Below, one piece after another: positions 9,434 through 18,367 of a DNA stretch of 64,000 bases. Position 1 is the stretch's first letter. Each line of letters starts with the position of its first letter. A program made the position numbers and the translations under genes. Below the pieces are notes generated by a model. The model was not told the DNA's origin. It saw nothing but the letters and a program-made list of their open reading frames with translations, and did no database searches. Source of the DNA: Dehalococcoidia bacterium (GTDB lineage Bacteria; Chloroflexota; Dehalococcoidia; DSTF01; JACRBR01); assembly GCA_021731085.1 (NCBI GenBank), contig JAKFYB010000006.1:1-64000 (forward strand), written 5' to 3'.

Positions 9434-12400
9434 CGAATCCGCCACTTGTTCACGCGCTCGTTCGCTGGTGCGGCCTCCCATCGCTCGGCTTCCTTATCTT
9501 GGCGTTGTTCTCGTTTGTCGAAGATGGTGGCACCTCTTTACACATCCCCTCTGCGCGTGCGCAAGAGCCGACCGTTACCTTGCCCGGGGAAGGAGGCACG
9601 GAGCCTACTAGCACGTCTTTTCCGACTCCGTCCGTAACCCCGACTGCGGAAGTCATTGTTGTTCCATCGCCTCCGCTCCTTCCATCGCCGTCCCCTTCGC
9701 CTACCGCCGAGGCACCTACACCGACCATCGTAGGAACTGCGACCGCGACCGAAACGGGGACCGCAACCGGAACGGCCGAGACCACGACGTCTACGCCGGG
9801 ACCTCCCTTGCCAACACGCACACCAGAGAGCGTCGTCACGATTGAGGTATCGCCGACAACGGACGTCCCGCTACCCACGGAGACGCCGAGCGTCACCCCC
9901 ACCCCTGCACCGCCACCTCCGATCGATGGCGAAGGCATCGTAGACGAAGAGGGGGGCGTGATTTCAACGTCGGACGGAAGCGTCCAGATCACCTTCCCGG
10001 AAGGTGCGACGGATGAGCCCCTGCGTGTGACGATTGCGCGTACGGACGATGATATTCCGCCGCCGCTGCTGCCCGATGGAGACTTCGTCGGACTCTGGGA
10101 CTTTCAGGCGTTCGCGATCGAGCGCGGTTCAGCGCCCGTGCACGAGTTCGCCGAAGACCTTGAGATTCGCGTCGCGTTCAGCGAAAACGACCTGCTCGGC
10201 TACAACCCGATGACACTCCGATTCAGGTACTTCGACGAAGAGGCTGAGGAATGGACGACGATTTCTGGAACAGCCTACGACCCAGAGACCCGGGCTATGA
10301 CGATTCCTGTCAACCACTTCAGTGAGGACGGTGCGGTCGCGGACAAGATGGTCAACACGGCGCCATTGCTCGACGGTCGCAGCACGGATTTACACACGGG
10401 AACGTCTCGCCTCAACCACCCGTTGGCCGTACCTGCTGGACGCGGTGGCCTAACACCTGCCTTGAACCTCACCTACGACTCGGGGCGGCTCGGGAACATG
10501 CGGGGCTTTAACGATGTGTCGAGCTGGGTCGGCCAAGGTTGGGATCTCACGACTGGCTCGATCCAAATTGACTGGACCGCCGAAGAAAGTCCTATTCCCC
10601 AAGGGCCAAAAGCACGCTACTTCCTGGAGCTGGACGGATACGGCGGCGAGATGGTCCTCGACGGCACCGACGGCATGTACAACTTCCGACTGCGCGACGA
10701 AAAGTTCATTCGGATACGCAGTTCGTGTCTCGACGGCGCGTGCCCTTGGTACATCACCGACCAGAGCGGGACACAGTATGTGTTTGGCGGCTCAGACAAC
10801 TCGAAACGCTGGTACGGCGAGAGAGGCCTCGGAAGCACTGGATACGTGCGACGGTACTACAAGCTGGATCTTGAGACGGTCACCGATCTCTTCGAGAATC
10901 GGATTGAATATTCTTACGAGCAGATCAAATACAAGGCGTGCGATGACTACCTTCAATGCCCGGCGATTTCTCCTTGTGTCCCCGGGGGGTGCATGGAGTA
11001 CATCCTCGCGTCGTATCCCAGTGAAATCGCCTATAACTTCGACGCAGAAACGCCTCTCACAAGGATCTTGTTCACAACTGGTTGGGACATCGACAACAGC
11101 ACGTATTCCGGTGGGCCACGGTATCCCAAGATAAAAGTCCGGGCCGACACACCCTATTACGCGACGCTGGCCGGAAATAACAACTACCCCTACTACCCGG
11201 CGCCCGTGATGGAAGTCCGACACCTCGACGCTGTCGACGTCGTCACGACCGATGGCGCGGATGAATATCTCGCCCGTCGGTACAACTTCGCGTACCACAA
11301 TGCGGAATCTGAACCGGTGCCGGCGTATCCGCTGGTGCCGGACAACTATGGGGCACAGTTCCAGCAATACCGACGCTCGGGCAACCTTACCCTGGCATCA
11401 CTGTCGATGACCGAGCGAAGCGCAGGCCCGTACGATCCTGAAGACCCTCCGACGGATCTGCTGTACACGAAAACCTTCTCCTACGAGGTCGAGGCCTGGG
11501 GAAACACCACCAAGCCCTATTTGTGGCCAACATTATCGCAGGCCACGAACGGGTTTGGCGGCGTGGTGTCCTTCGACTATGCGGAGTCGGCGGCCGGGAC
11601 AGCGAATCGGAAACGGCTCGCGGTGGTCGAAGAGCGACATGATTCCGGCGCAGCACAGCCCGATCTCGTACGTTCCTTCTCCTACCCGGATGGTCCGGTC
11701 TTTGAGTTTGTTTCAGGGTCGTTCGTTGGCGAGTTCAAAGGATTCCCTAAGGTTTACGAATACGATGCCGCCGGCGTGACGGGCAACAAGACCGAACATT
11801 ACTTCCATACAGGTGGCAGCGACTGGGCGCTCGACGCGTTGGGCGGCCTTGAGTATCTCACGGTGCAGCGCGCTCCGTGTAGTCCGGGGCCGACCTGCAA
11901 CGGGGCGATCTGGCATCAGGAACAGACCACGTGGTCTGTGCGCGGAATCGGTGGGTTTGGTGCCATCCGCTACGGCTACAACGGTCAGGACACCAAGGGC
12001 TATGCGATCGTCTCGGTGCAACGATCAAGAACCGATTCGTATCTCAAAGACAACACGCACTTCCAGCAGCGGTCCTTCTACGACCAGCTCGGCCACCAGA
12101 TCCGGGTTGAGAACCTCGGCGATGTCTCTGGGACCGCCGATGACATCACCACGGTCACCGAGTATGCGTCAAACCTTGATGCATGGCTTTTCACGCCCCG
12201 GTATGAAGACAAGATAGACCCCGCGACCGGTGGCCTGCTCGCGCGCACCCAGTACTACTACGACGGCGCGAACTCCGCCGACCGCGGCGGTATGTGCCCG
12301 CTTGCCGATCCGTGCCTGACGCACGGTCTGCTCACTGCGCGCTCGACCCGACTAACGACCGACGGCGACACGACAAACACCTACTTCGCCTACGACACGT

Positions 12401-15400
12401 ACGGAAACGTCGTGGGGACATCGAATCCGACCGGCACTACTCCCGAGAGCAGCCCAACGCACTTGAGCCCGGCGCCACCCGCAACAGCCTTCGGATGGTT
12501 ACCGACGGGTGTCGCCCACGAGGAGATCGAGTACGACGGCGATTATCACGCCTATCCCGTCGAGCGGCGTAACACGATGGGTCATCAAACGGATCTTGCG
12601 TATGACTTCGTGTGGGGTAAGCCTGAAACGATCACAGGCCCACACGCCGGCAACCCGAGTGCGACGAATGTGCCGCACACCAACCTCCGCTATGACGACT
12701 TCGGGCGTCTCATCAAGGCGTGGAACGACGACGACTCCGAGGGCGATCCCACCCGCGAATTTGCATATGAGTGGGGCACCGTTCCCAACCGGACGGTGAC
12801 CGAGATCAAGACGAACACCAGCGGTGGCGAGCGAAGCAGTGTTGATTGCGCGGACGGGTTTGGGCGCACCGTGGAGGGCCGTTCCCACTACAACGGGACG
12901 ACAGCTGGTTCCGTGTCGCGTGTACTCACGGACTATGACGACCGCGGGCACCTTCTTCGCACGTCGATGCCGGAAGACGGAGGAACAGGGCTCACATGCG
13001 CGAATGCGACCGATCCTATATCCACGCGGGACCACACTGTCTACTCGTACGACCCACTCGGCAACGTGAAGACCACGACGATCAAGAACGCGTCGGGCAC
13101 GATTAGCCACCAGACGACGTCGACGTACGACGGTGCATCCTCCACATTCTGCGATGAGCTGCAGAATCTCTCGGTGACAACTGCGCACTACGGCAACGGG
13201 ACTGTGGACGTCGACGAGCCAGCGGCGGAGGTCGCGGACTGCGAAATAGACCCGGAAGACGAGTACTTCAGAACCACGTACAGCTACGACCGCCTCGGTC
13301 GCCTCACGCAAGTCGAAGACACACACAACGAAACAGTTGATGGAAATCTCACCAGTATGGAATACGACCTGGGGGGTCGGCGAACATCCCTTGATGACCC
13401 CGACCAAGGCTTCTGGGAGTACGAGTACGACACCGCGAGCAACCTCGTCGAGCAGACGGATGCCCGTAGTGTCGTGACGACCATGGCGTACGATGCCCTG
13501 CAACGCCTTACCGAGAAGTCATTTAGCGGTTCGGGCGTGACCGATGCGACCGTCACCTACGAATACGACTCCTATCCAGAAGCCAGTTTTTGCAACGAAG
13601 GCGTTACGGCGCTTGGACGCCTCGTCCGGATGACTGATGGTGGTGGCACGGGTGGCAAGGAACTCCACTGTTACGACCGCCGCGGGCGGGAGACGAAGAC
13701 CCGCCGCGTTGTCGACAACACGGATTACGACTTCACGAGGACCTACGATCACCTGAACCAAGTCGTGGGTGTGGAATATCCCGACGACGATCTGGTGCAG
13801 TATGTCTCTGGAAACGCATATGGCTTCATCACCGGCATGACATCGACGACATCCGGCGGCTCGCCAGAGACGCTCGCAACGGCGGGACTATCCACTGCAT
13901 TCGGTGCGACGGACAAGTTTACGCTCGGCACGTCGACGGCAATGATCACGGACTACAGCTACGACTTCCGCTTGCGGCCGACACGCATCCAGACGGGTAC
14001 AAGCGGTTCATCCAGCGCTCGGCAGGACCTGGAGCTAACGTTCGACGCCGCGAGCAATGTGACGTCGGTGACAGACCACAACGATGGCAACGAGCTCGCC
14101 GAATTTGAGTACGACCAGCTGCACCGGCTCAAAGAGATGTCGGTCAACACGACCGTCGAGGCTGAATACGAATACAGCTCGATCGGCAACCTGCTCCGCA
14201 AGAAGGAAGGTGCGAGTGCTGCGGACCGAACGCTGATGTACCCCACCGCGGGTCCGACATCCGAGCGGCCGCACGCGGTGACCTCGACCGTCGTCAACGG
14301 CAACACCGAACTCACGCTTACCTATGACGCGAATGGCAACGTCTCGACACAGGGCAGCGAGACCTACACCTACGATGCTTCGAACTTCCTGAAGACGCGC
14401 ACGGTAACCGGCGGCACGATGACGTACACCCGGGACGGCAACGGCGGCGTCGTGAAGCGCTCAAACTCCGCCGACAGCAGCTCGACGGCGTATATGGGTG
14501 GCCTATACGAGAAGCAAAGCAACGGCACGATCACGAAGTACTACAGCTTCTACGGACAGACGATCGCCAAGCGCGTCGTGCCATCTGGCGGCGCGTCCAC
14601 GTTGACCTATCTGCTGCATGACCACCTAGGCAGCACGTACGCATCGCTGTCCAATAGCGGCTCGCTTCTTCCTCATAGCATCACGAAGTACTGGCCGTAT
14701 GGCAGCGTTCGAGAAGGTGGCGCTATCACCGGGACGGATCAGCGCTTCACCGGGCAGCGGGAAGAGCCTGGGACTGACGCGCTCGACCTGTACGACTATG
14801 GCGCGCGATTCTACAGCACGACCGTGGGTCGGTTCTTGAGCGTTGATCCGATTGCGGGTTCGGCTGGCGACCCGCAGTCCTGGAATCCGTACATGTACGT
14901 CCGCGGGAATCCAATCGCTAATAGCGACCCGAGCGGCATGAAGTGGGACACGGAGATCGACGAGGATCAAGAGGCCGCGAAGAAGCGGAGCTCACAGGAA
15001 AAGGCACAGGAGACTCGCCATTACGAGGCGGCAGCTGCTGAAGACTGGGTATCGGCGCCGGCGATGCAGCCATACGAACCGTGTGTCCAGTGCCTCTTGA
15101 TGATCGCCGCGTCGCTTGCATACCAGGAGGCGGCTGCGACGGCCGCTTGGGTGGCGTCGCAACCGGTGACGGACAATACCTCGCACCTCGCTGCTGTCGC
15201 CGAAGTGACTCAGCCGGCAGATGACGGCGGAGTGATTGGATCGATCGTTGGCGGCGCGGCGGCTATCGGCCGGCCAGCGGCGCAAGCCGCTCCCAGAATA
15301 GGCTTGAGTGTATTGGCGGCTCCTGCTGCATTGGCTCTGGCAATTGGCGTTGCCGCGACGATTCCCGAATCGCCTCAAACAAACCGGCCTGTGGTGATTG

Positions 15401-15693
15401 GCGAGAACATGAAGCGCGTCGAGAGTGCGGCAGGGCCCTTGAACGCCCTCATATACGGCGGACCGAATCGGGTAAACGAAGACGCATCAGACACTACGCC
15501 ACTTGATGAGTTCCCCGCACATGCTAGCGAACTGGAGGTCAATCGCCGGTGGATTCAAAACATGATGCGTGAAGGAAAGGTGATCTACGACATCGGCATA
15601 GACAATTCTCGTAGTTGGCGTAGTGAGTTTTATGCGATGGAGGTCGCAGAGACTGCAGGCTATCCCAATCTTGTTCCCTATCCATATCCGTAG
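9430..15693 (+). CDS. RHS-repeat protein with C-terminal candidate toxin tip (2087 aa)
   Basis: An N-terminal hydrophobic signal (residues about 14-32) is followed by a long Pro/Thr/Ser-rich linker (about 45-150). A beta-sandwich ZU5-like domain comes next (about 170-290), then a TcB/SpvB-like entry segment and many YD/RHS repeats (for example YDPLGNVKTTT, YDRLGRLTQ). The RHS core (RFTGQREEPG to NPIANSDPSG) lies near residues 1770-1840. After it the sequence changes to a variable tip with a hydrophobic Ala/Gly-rich stretch and a final domain (from about 1990) containing VIGENMKRV, WIQNMMREGKVIYDIGID and FYAMEVAE, a pattern I recall from polymorphic-toxin C-termini. A HEAT-like gene starts 17 bp later and is the likely immunity partner. 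Toxic activity is inferred. Confidence 0.88.
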   Translation: MTNPPLVHALVRWCGLPSLGFLILALFSFVEDGGTSLHIPSARAQEPTVTLPGEGGTEPTSTSFPTPSVTPTAEVIVVPSPPLLPSPSPSPTAEAPTPTIVGTATATETGTATGTAETTTSTPGPPLPTRTPESVVTIEVSPTTDVPLPTETPSVTPTPAPPPPIDGEGIVDEEGGVISTSDGSVQITFPEGATDEPLRVTIARTDDDIPPPLLPDGDFVGLWDFQAFAIERGSAPVHEFAEDLEIRVAFSENDLLGYNPMTLRFRYFDEEAEEWTTISGTAYDPETRAMTIPVNHFSEDGAVADKMVNTAPLLDGRSTDLHTGTSRLNHPLAVPAGRGGLTPALNLTYDSGRLGNMRGFNDVSSWVGQGWDLTTGSIQIDWTAEESPIPQGPKARYFLELDGYGGEMVLDGTDGMYNFRLRDEKFIRIRSSCLDGACPWYITDQSGTQYVFGGSDNSKRWYGERGLGSTGYVRRYYKLDLETVTDLFENRIEYSYEQIKYKACDDYLQCPAISPCVPGGCMEYILASYPSEIAYNFDAETPLTRILFTTGWDIDNSTYSGGPRYPKIKVRADTPYYATLAGNNNYPYYPAPVMEVRHLDAVDVVTTDGADEYLARRYNFAYHNAESEPVPAYPLVPDNYGAQFQQYRRSGNLTLASLSMTERSAGPYDPEDPPTDLLYTKTFSYEVEAWGNTTKPYLWPTLSQATNGFGGVVSFDYAESAAGTANRKRLAVVEERHDSGAAQPDLVRSFSYPDGPVFEFVSGSFVGEFKGFPKVYEYDAAGVTGNKTEHYFHTGGSDWALDALGGLEYLTVQRAPCSPGPTCNGAIWHQEQTTWSVRGIGGFGAIRYGYNGQDTKGYAIVSVQRSRTDSYLKDNTHFQQRSFYDQLGHQIRVENLGDVSGTADDITTVTEYASNLDAWLFTPRYEDKIDPATGGLLARTQYYYDGANSADRGGMCPLADPCLTHGLLTARSTRLTTDGDTTNTYFAYDTYGNVVGTSNPTGTTPESSPTHLSPAPPATAFGWLPTGVAHEEIEYDGDYHAYPVERRNTMGHQTDLAYDFVWGKPETITGPHAGNPSATNVPHTNLRYDDFGRLIKAWNDDDSEGDPTREFAYEWGTVPNRTVTEIKTNTSGGERSSVDCADGFGRTVEGRSHYNGTTAGSVSRVLTDYDDRGHLLRTSMPEDGGTGLTCANATDPISTRDHTVYSYDPLGNVKTTTIKNASGTISHQTTSTYDGASSTFCDELQNLSVTTAHYGNGTVDVDEPAAEVADCEIDPEDEYFRTTYSYDRLGRLTQVEDTHNETVDGNLTSMEYDLGGRRTSLDDPDQGFWEYEYDTASNLVEQTDARSVVTTMAYDALQRLTEKSFSGSGVTDATVTYEYDSYPEASFCNEGVTALGRLVRMTDGGGTGGKELHCYDRRGRETKTRRVVDNTDYDFTRTYDHLNQVVGVEYPDDDLVQYVSGNAYGFITGMTSTTSGGSPETLATAGLSTAFGATDKFTLGTSTAMITDYSYDFRLRPTRIQTGTSGSSSARQDLELTFDAASNVTSVTDHNDGNELAEFEYDQLHRLKEMSVNTTVEAEYEYSSIGNLLRKKEGASAADRTLMYPTAGPTSERPHAVTSTVVNGNTELTLTYDANGNVSTQGSETYTYDASNFLKTRTVTGGTMTYTRDGNGGVVKRSNSADSSSTAYMGGLYEKQSNGTITKYYSFYGQTIAKRVVPSGGASTLTYLLHDHLGSTYASLSNSGSLLPHSITKYWPYGSVREGGAITGTDQRFTGQREEPGTDALDLYDYGARFYSTTVGRFLSVDPIAGSAGDPQSWNPYMYVRGNPIANSDPSGMKWDTEIDEDQEAAKKRSSQEKAQETRHYEAAAAEDWVSAPAMQPYEPCVQCLLMIAASLAYQEAAATAAWVASQPVTDNTSHLAAVAEVTQPADDGGVIGSIVGGAAAIGRPAAQAAPRIGLSVLAAPAALALAIGVAATIPESPQTNRPVVIGENMKRVESAAGPLNALIYGGPNRVNEDASDTTPLDEFPAHASELEVNRRWIQNMMREGKVIYDIGIDNSRSWRSEFYAMEVAETAGYPNLVPYPYP

Positions 15694-15710
15694 GAGAGGC
15701 AGCGGCAACG

Positions 15711-16463
15711 ATGGTTCTTGAAGTCGAGCAAGTTTCCGAGGAGCTGTTTGCAGCATCCTGTTCGCCTCCCGACTCCGACAAAGAATGGGGTACCCGTGAA
15801 CCCCTCAATGAATTTAACGTTCGCACAGAATTGCGGAACGCTGGTGTACCAGAACGGGATCTCTTGGAAGCGATTGAAGCCGCCAGAACCGACTTTAAAA
15901 GGGGTCGATCCGAAATTGTTCGGCATTTCAGAGAGATTCAGCGTCGCGCTGCCTCGGGCGTCGAGACGGACACAGACATTGATGAAGTTATCGCGCAGCT
16001 GGAATCGGGCGGTAGCGATGTAGACAGGGCCTTCCTGATTGGCATTCTCGACATCGGTCATCGACGGCGAAACGAGTCCATGGCGCTTCTGGTTAGCCTG
16101 ATGAAATCGACCACGGATCCCAACGTGGCGCTGGCCTCGCTCAAGGCAATGGCCAATCTTAGTCCGGGCCGATTCGCAGAGATCGTCCTGCCATTCCTCG
16201 ATGGATTGTCTTGGGATGTGGACGGAAGAGTTAGGGCGTGGGCATTCGCGTATTCTGCCGCAGTTGTCAGAAAAGTTCGGATTGACACGCTGCTCCAGAA
16301 AATAGCCGCCATTGCCCGCGAAAGGGACAACGATCCACTTGCCCGTCGTGATGCGCGAATTGCCCTAGCCGCAATCGGTGGGTTGGATCGCACTGTGGGC
16401 CTGAGCGACGATGAGGGCACACTCAACTACTTGCTCGATCATGCTGGATTGAGTATCACCTAA
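15711..16463 (+). CDS. HEAT-repeat-like protein, candidate immunity protein for the RHS toxin
   Basis: The start ATG follows GGAGAGG, only 17 bp after the RHS stop, the usual place for an immunity gene. The 250-aa protein is helical with repeated Ala/Leu/Arg-rich helix pairs (around residues 95-125, 130-160, 165-205), as in HEAT/PBS-lyase-like scaffolds. It has no signal peptide, so it should stay in the cytosol. Family assignment is by pattern only. Confidence 0.65.
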   Translation: MVLEVEQVSEELFAASCSPPDSDKEWGTREPLNEFNVRTELRNAGVPERDLLEAIEAARTDFKRGRSEIVRHFREIQRRAASGVETDTDIDEVIAQLESGGSDVDRAFLIGILDIGHRRRNESMALLVSLMKSTTDPNVALASLKAMANLSPGRFAEIVLPFLDGLSWDVDGRVRAWAFAYSAAVVRKVRIDTLLQKIAAIARERDNDPLARRDARIALAAIGGLDRTVGLSDDEGTLNYLLDHAGLSIT

Positions 16464-16471
16464 GATGAAAG

Positions 16472-16560
16472 CACACGACCACTTGATCTCGTGCGACACG
16501 ACGCCAATATGGTGAGGATCACACGACCTTGATATCGTGCGCGTCGGAGCCAATATGGTG
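16472..16560. repeat. Two tandem imperfect ~42-bp repeats with inverted-repeat cores
   Basis: Copy 1 is 16472-16514 and copy 2 is 16520-16560. Both read CACACGACC, then TTGAT-TCGTGCG, and end GCCAATATGGTG. Each has CACGA and TCGTG arms facing each other across 8-10 nt, like half-sites for a tyrosine recombinase or a repressor. They lie directly upstream of the recombinase gene at 16587. Confidence 0.7.
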
Positions 16561-16586
16561 CGACTCAAATCGAAAGGAGCCGCACC

Positions 16587-17519
16587 ATGCAAGCCACGAT
16601 CACGACCTTCACCGATGCAGATAGCTGGAGCCGCGCACTCTACGCCTTCTTAGCCGAGAAGGAGCGCCGCTCAGGATCTCGCAGAACCGTTGTTGGCTAC
16701 AGCCGCATGCTGCACCACTTCTTCGGCGCCGTCGGCACATCGCCCGATCGTGTGACGACCCAGGACGTATTCGGTTGGGCATATAGCACCGGTCTTTCAG
16801 GCAAGACGCCATCATCGGTGACGATCGGTGCACGCCTCGCGTGCCTAAGTTCGTTCTACAAGTTCCTGATCCGCATGGGCATCGTTCAGCACAACCCCTG
16901 CGACGCGATCGAGCGCCCGAAGATCTCCGTCTCGCCGCCCAAGGGCCTGGCCGGCGATGACATCAAGCGCCTACTCGACGTCATCCCCGAAACACCCGTC
17001 GGCCTGCGCGACCGCGCCATCGTCCTTACGCTGACACTCACGGGCCGTCGCCGACAAGAAGCCCTGAACATGACCGTCGGTGATCTGTCGCACGAAGATG
17101 GCCGCACTTGGTACCGGTACCGTGGCAAGGGAGGGAAGACCGGGAAGCGCGAACTGCCCCAGCCGGCATACGCGGCGATCGTGGCCGCACTGGCGGCGTT
17201 CGGGCACGACATAGCCACCCTGCGGCCTGACGCGCCGCTGTGGCCCGCGACGGGCCGAACGGGCGCGCTCACGTCGGGCACGTTCTACGCGAACCTACAG
17301 CGCTACCTGCGCAGCGCTGGTCTCCCCGCGGCAGGCGTCCACATCTTCCGGCACTCAGCGGCGAAGCTCAGGCGCGATGCCGGCGAGAGCATCGAGGACG
17401 TCAGCCGCTTCCTCGACCATTCGTCGCTGGCTGTCACGACGACGTACCTGCGCCGGTTGGAGGGGCAGGAGGACAAGTCGTGGGCGAAGGTGGCCGAGGC
17501 GATAGGATTGCCTGCTTGA
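16587..17519 (+). CDS. Tyrosine recombinase / phage-type integrase (XerC/D-like)
   Basis: The start ATG follows AAAGGAG. The 310-aa length fits the XerC/D class. Residues about 10-105 form the SAM-like core-binding domain. The catalytic set is visible: Arg in TGRRRQEAL (R155), Lys in GKGGKTGKREL, H-x-x-R in HIFRHS, His in FLDHSSL (DH in place of the usual GH) and the nucleophile Tyr in TTTYLRR. The gene opens an accessory cassette containing a QueC-like gene and a serine recombinase. It could integrate or excise this island, or recombine the twin repeats just upstream. Confidence 0.92.
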   Translation: MQATITTFTDADSWSRALYAFLAEKERRSGSRRTVVGYSRMLHHFFGAVGTSPDRVTTQDVFGWAYSTGLSGKTPSSVTIGARLACLSSFYKFLIRMGIVQHNPCDAIERPKISVSPPKGLAGDDIKRLLDVIPETPVGLRDRAIVLTLTLTGRRRQEALNMTVGDLSHEDGRTWYRYRGKGGKTGKRELPQPAYAAIVAALAAFGHDIATLRPDAPLWPATGRTGALTSGTFYANLQRYLRSAGLPAAGVHIFRHSAAKLRRDAGESIEDVSRFLDHSSLAVTTTYLRRLEGQEDKSWAKVAEAIGLPA

Positions 17520-17559
17520 CAGAACGTCATAGCACGGGCGTTCTAGTACGGATACACTA

Positions 17560-17580
17560 GCAATCCTCTCAAAGGATTGC
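17560..17580 (+). promoter_or_regulatory. Hairpin that encloses the ribosome-binding site of the QueC-cassette leader gene
   Basis: GCAATCCT and AGGATTGC form a perfect 8-bp stem with a CTCAA loop. The AAAGGA Shine-Dalgarno (17571-17576) is partly inside the 3' arm, 4-8 nt from the ATG at 17585. This could lower translation initiation of the cassette. Confidence 0.5.
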
Positions 17581-17584
17581 GTCG

Positions 17585-18367
17585 ATGGGACATCTCCGAG
17601 TCGGGCGACTTCCCAAGTTCCTCCGCTGGCGCGAGGTCGTCGCGCTCCTCGATGATCCTCAATCAACGCCACAACAGATCGCGGATGCAATTGCTATCGC
17701 GGCCGACCGTCGCCTTCGGGGATTGGGTGATGCGCCATCCGTTGGGTATCCCGTCTGGTTGCTCGCGCACCTCACGAACGCCGCGCGTGGGGACGAGTTC
17801 GTTGAGGAACTCCAGCGCCTAGAGCCGGAACTGACACAAGACTCGTCATCACTCGCCGTCGTATCGGGCCTGACATCTCATGTTCGTGATGAGCTCACTG
17901 CATGGCCTGACCGTGATCACTTTAGTGAGATCAGCATTCAGGCGTTTCGTGAAGCATTGACGCGTACGGTCGGTCGCGAGGGTGCGAGCCTCTTCGACGG
18001 GAATGCCGCCGACGTAGAACGCGCCTTTCGCAAGTTTGCTACTCGGGCTGGTTTTGCCGAACTCGCGCGCCGATATTTCTCGTCATTCCTGGAACGCACG
18101 CTGCGCGCATTTGTGGATCGTGAACTGGCCGCACACATCGGACCAGCGCGCCGCTTGGAGTCCTTCGAAGCCACCGACGAGTTTCGTTCCGCGCTCTCGC
18201 ATCATGTCTGGCAGAGCTCGTTCATCGTTGAGGAGTTCGCCGGCGACTGGTACTCCAAGCACAACTACCAGTCAGGTGGGGATATCTCCGCTGATGAAGC
18301 GCAGCGGTTTGTTGCGGTCGCTCTCCGCAAACTTCGGTCCGAGCTTCGACGCGAGGTCGGACGATGA
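17585..18367 (+). CDS. Unknown 260-aa partner of the QueC-like protein
   Basis: This soluble, mostly helical protein begins MGHLRVGRLPKFLRWREVV. No catalytic motif is recognised. Its stop overlaps the start of the QueC-like gene by 4 nt (ATGA), so the two are translated as a unit. It could fill the role of QatB in Qat anti-phage systems, but I cannot see the N-terminal signature I would expect of QatB, so no name is given. Confidence 0.7.
   Translation: MGHLRVGRLPKFLRWREVVALLDDPQSTPQQIADAIAIAADRRLRGLGDAPSVGYPVWLLAHLTNAARGDEFVEELQRLEPELTQDSSSLAVVSGLTSHVRDELTAWPDRDHFSEISIQAFREALTRTVGREGASLFDGNAADVERAFRKFATRAGFAELARRYFSSFLERTLRAFVDRELAAHIGPARRLESFEATDEFRSALSHHVWQSSFIVEEFAGDWYSKHNYQSGGDISADEAQRFVAVALRKLRSELRREVGR

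Noticed and set aside
12499-13503. A 334-aa open frame on the minus strand inside the RHS gene
   Set aside because: It is antisense to RHS repeats with clear YD motifs. GC-rich codon bias of the real gene keeps the opposite frame open; no ribosome-binding site or known motif.
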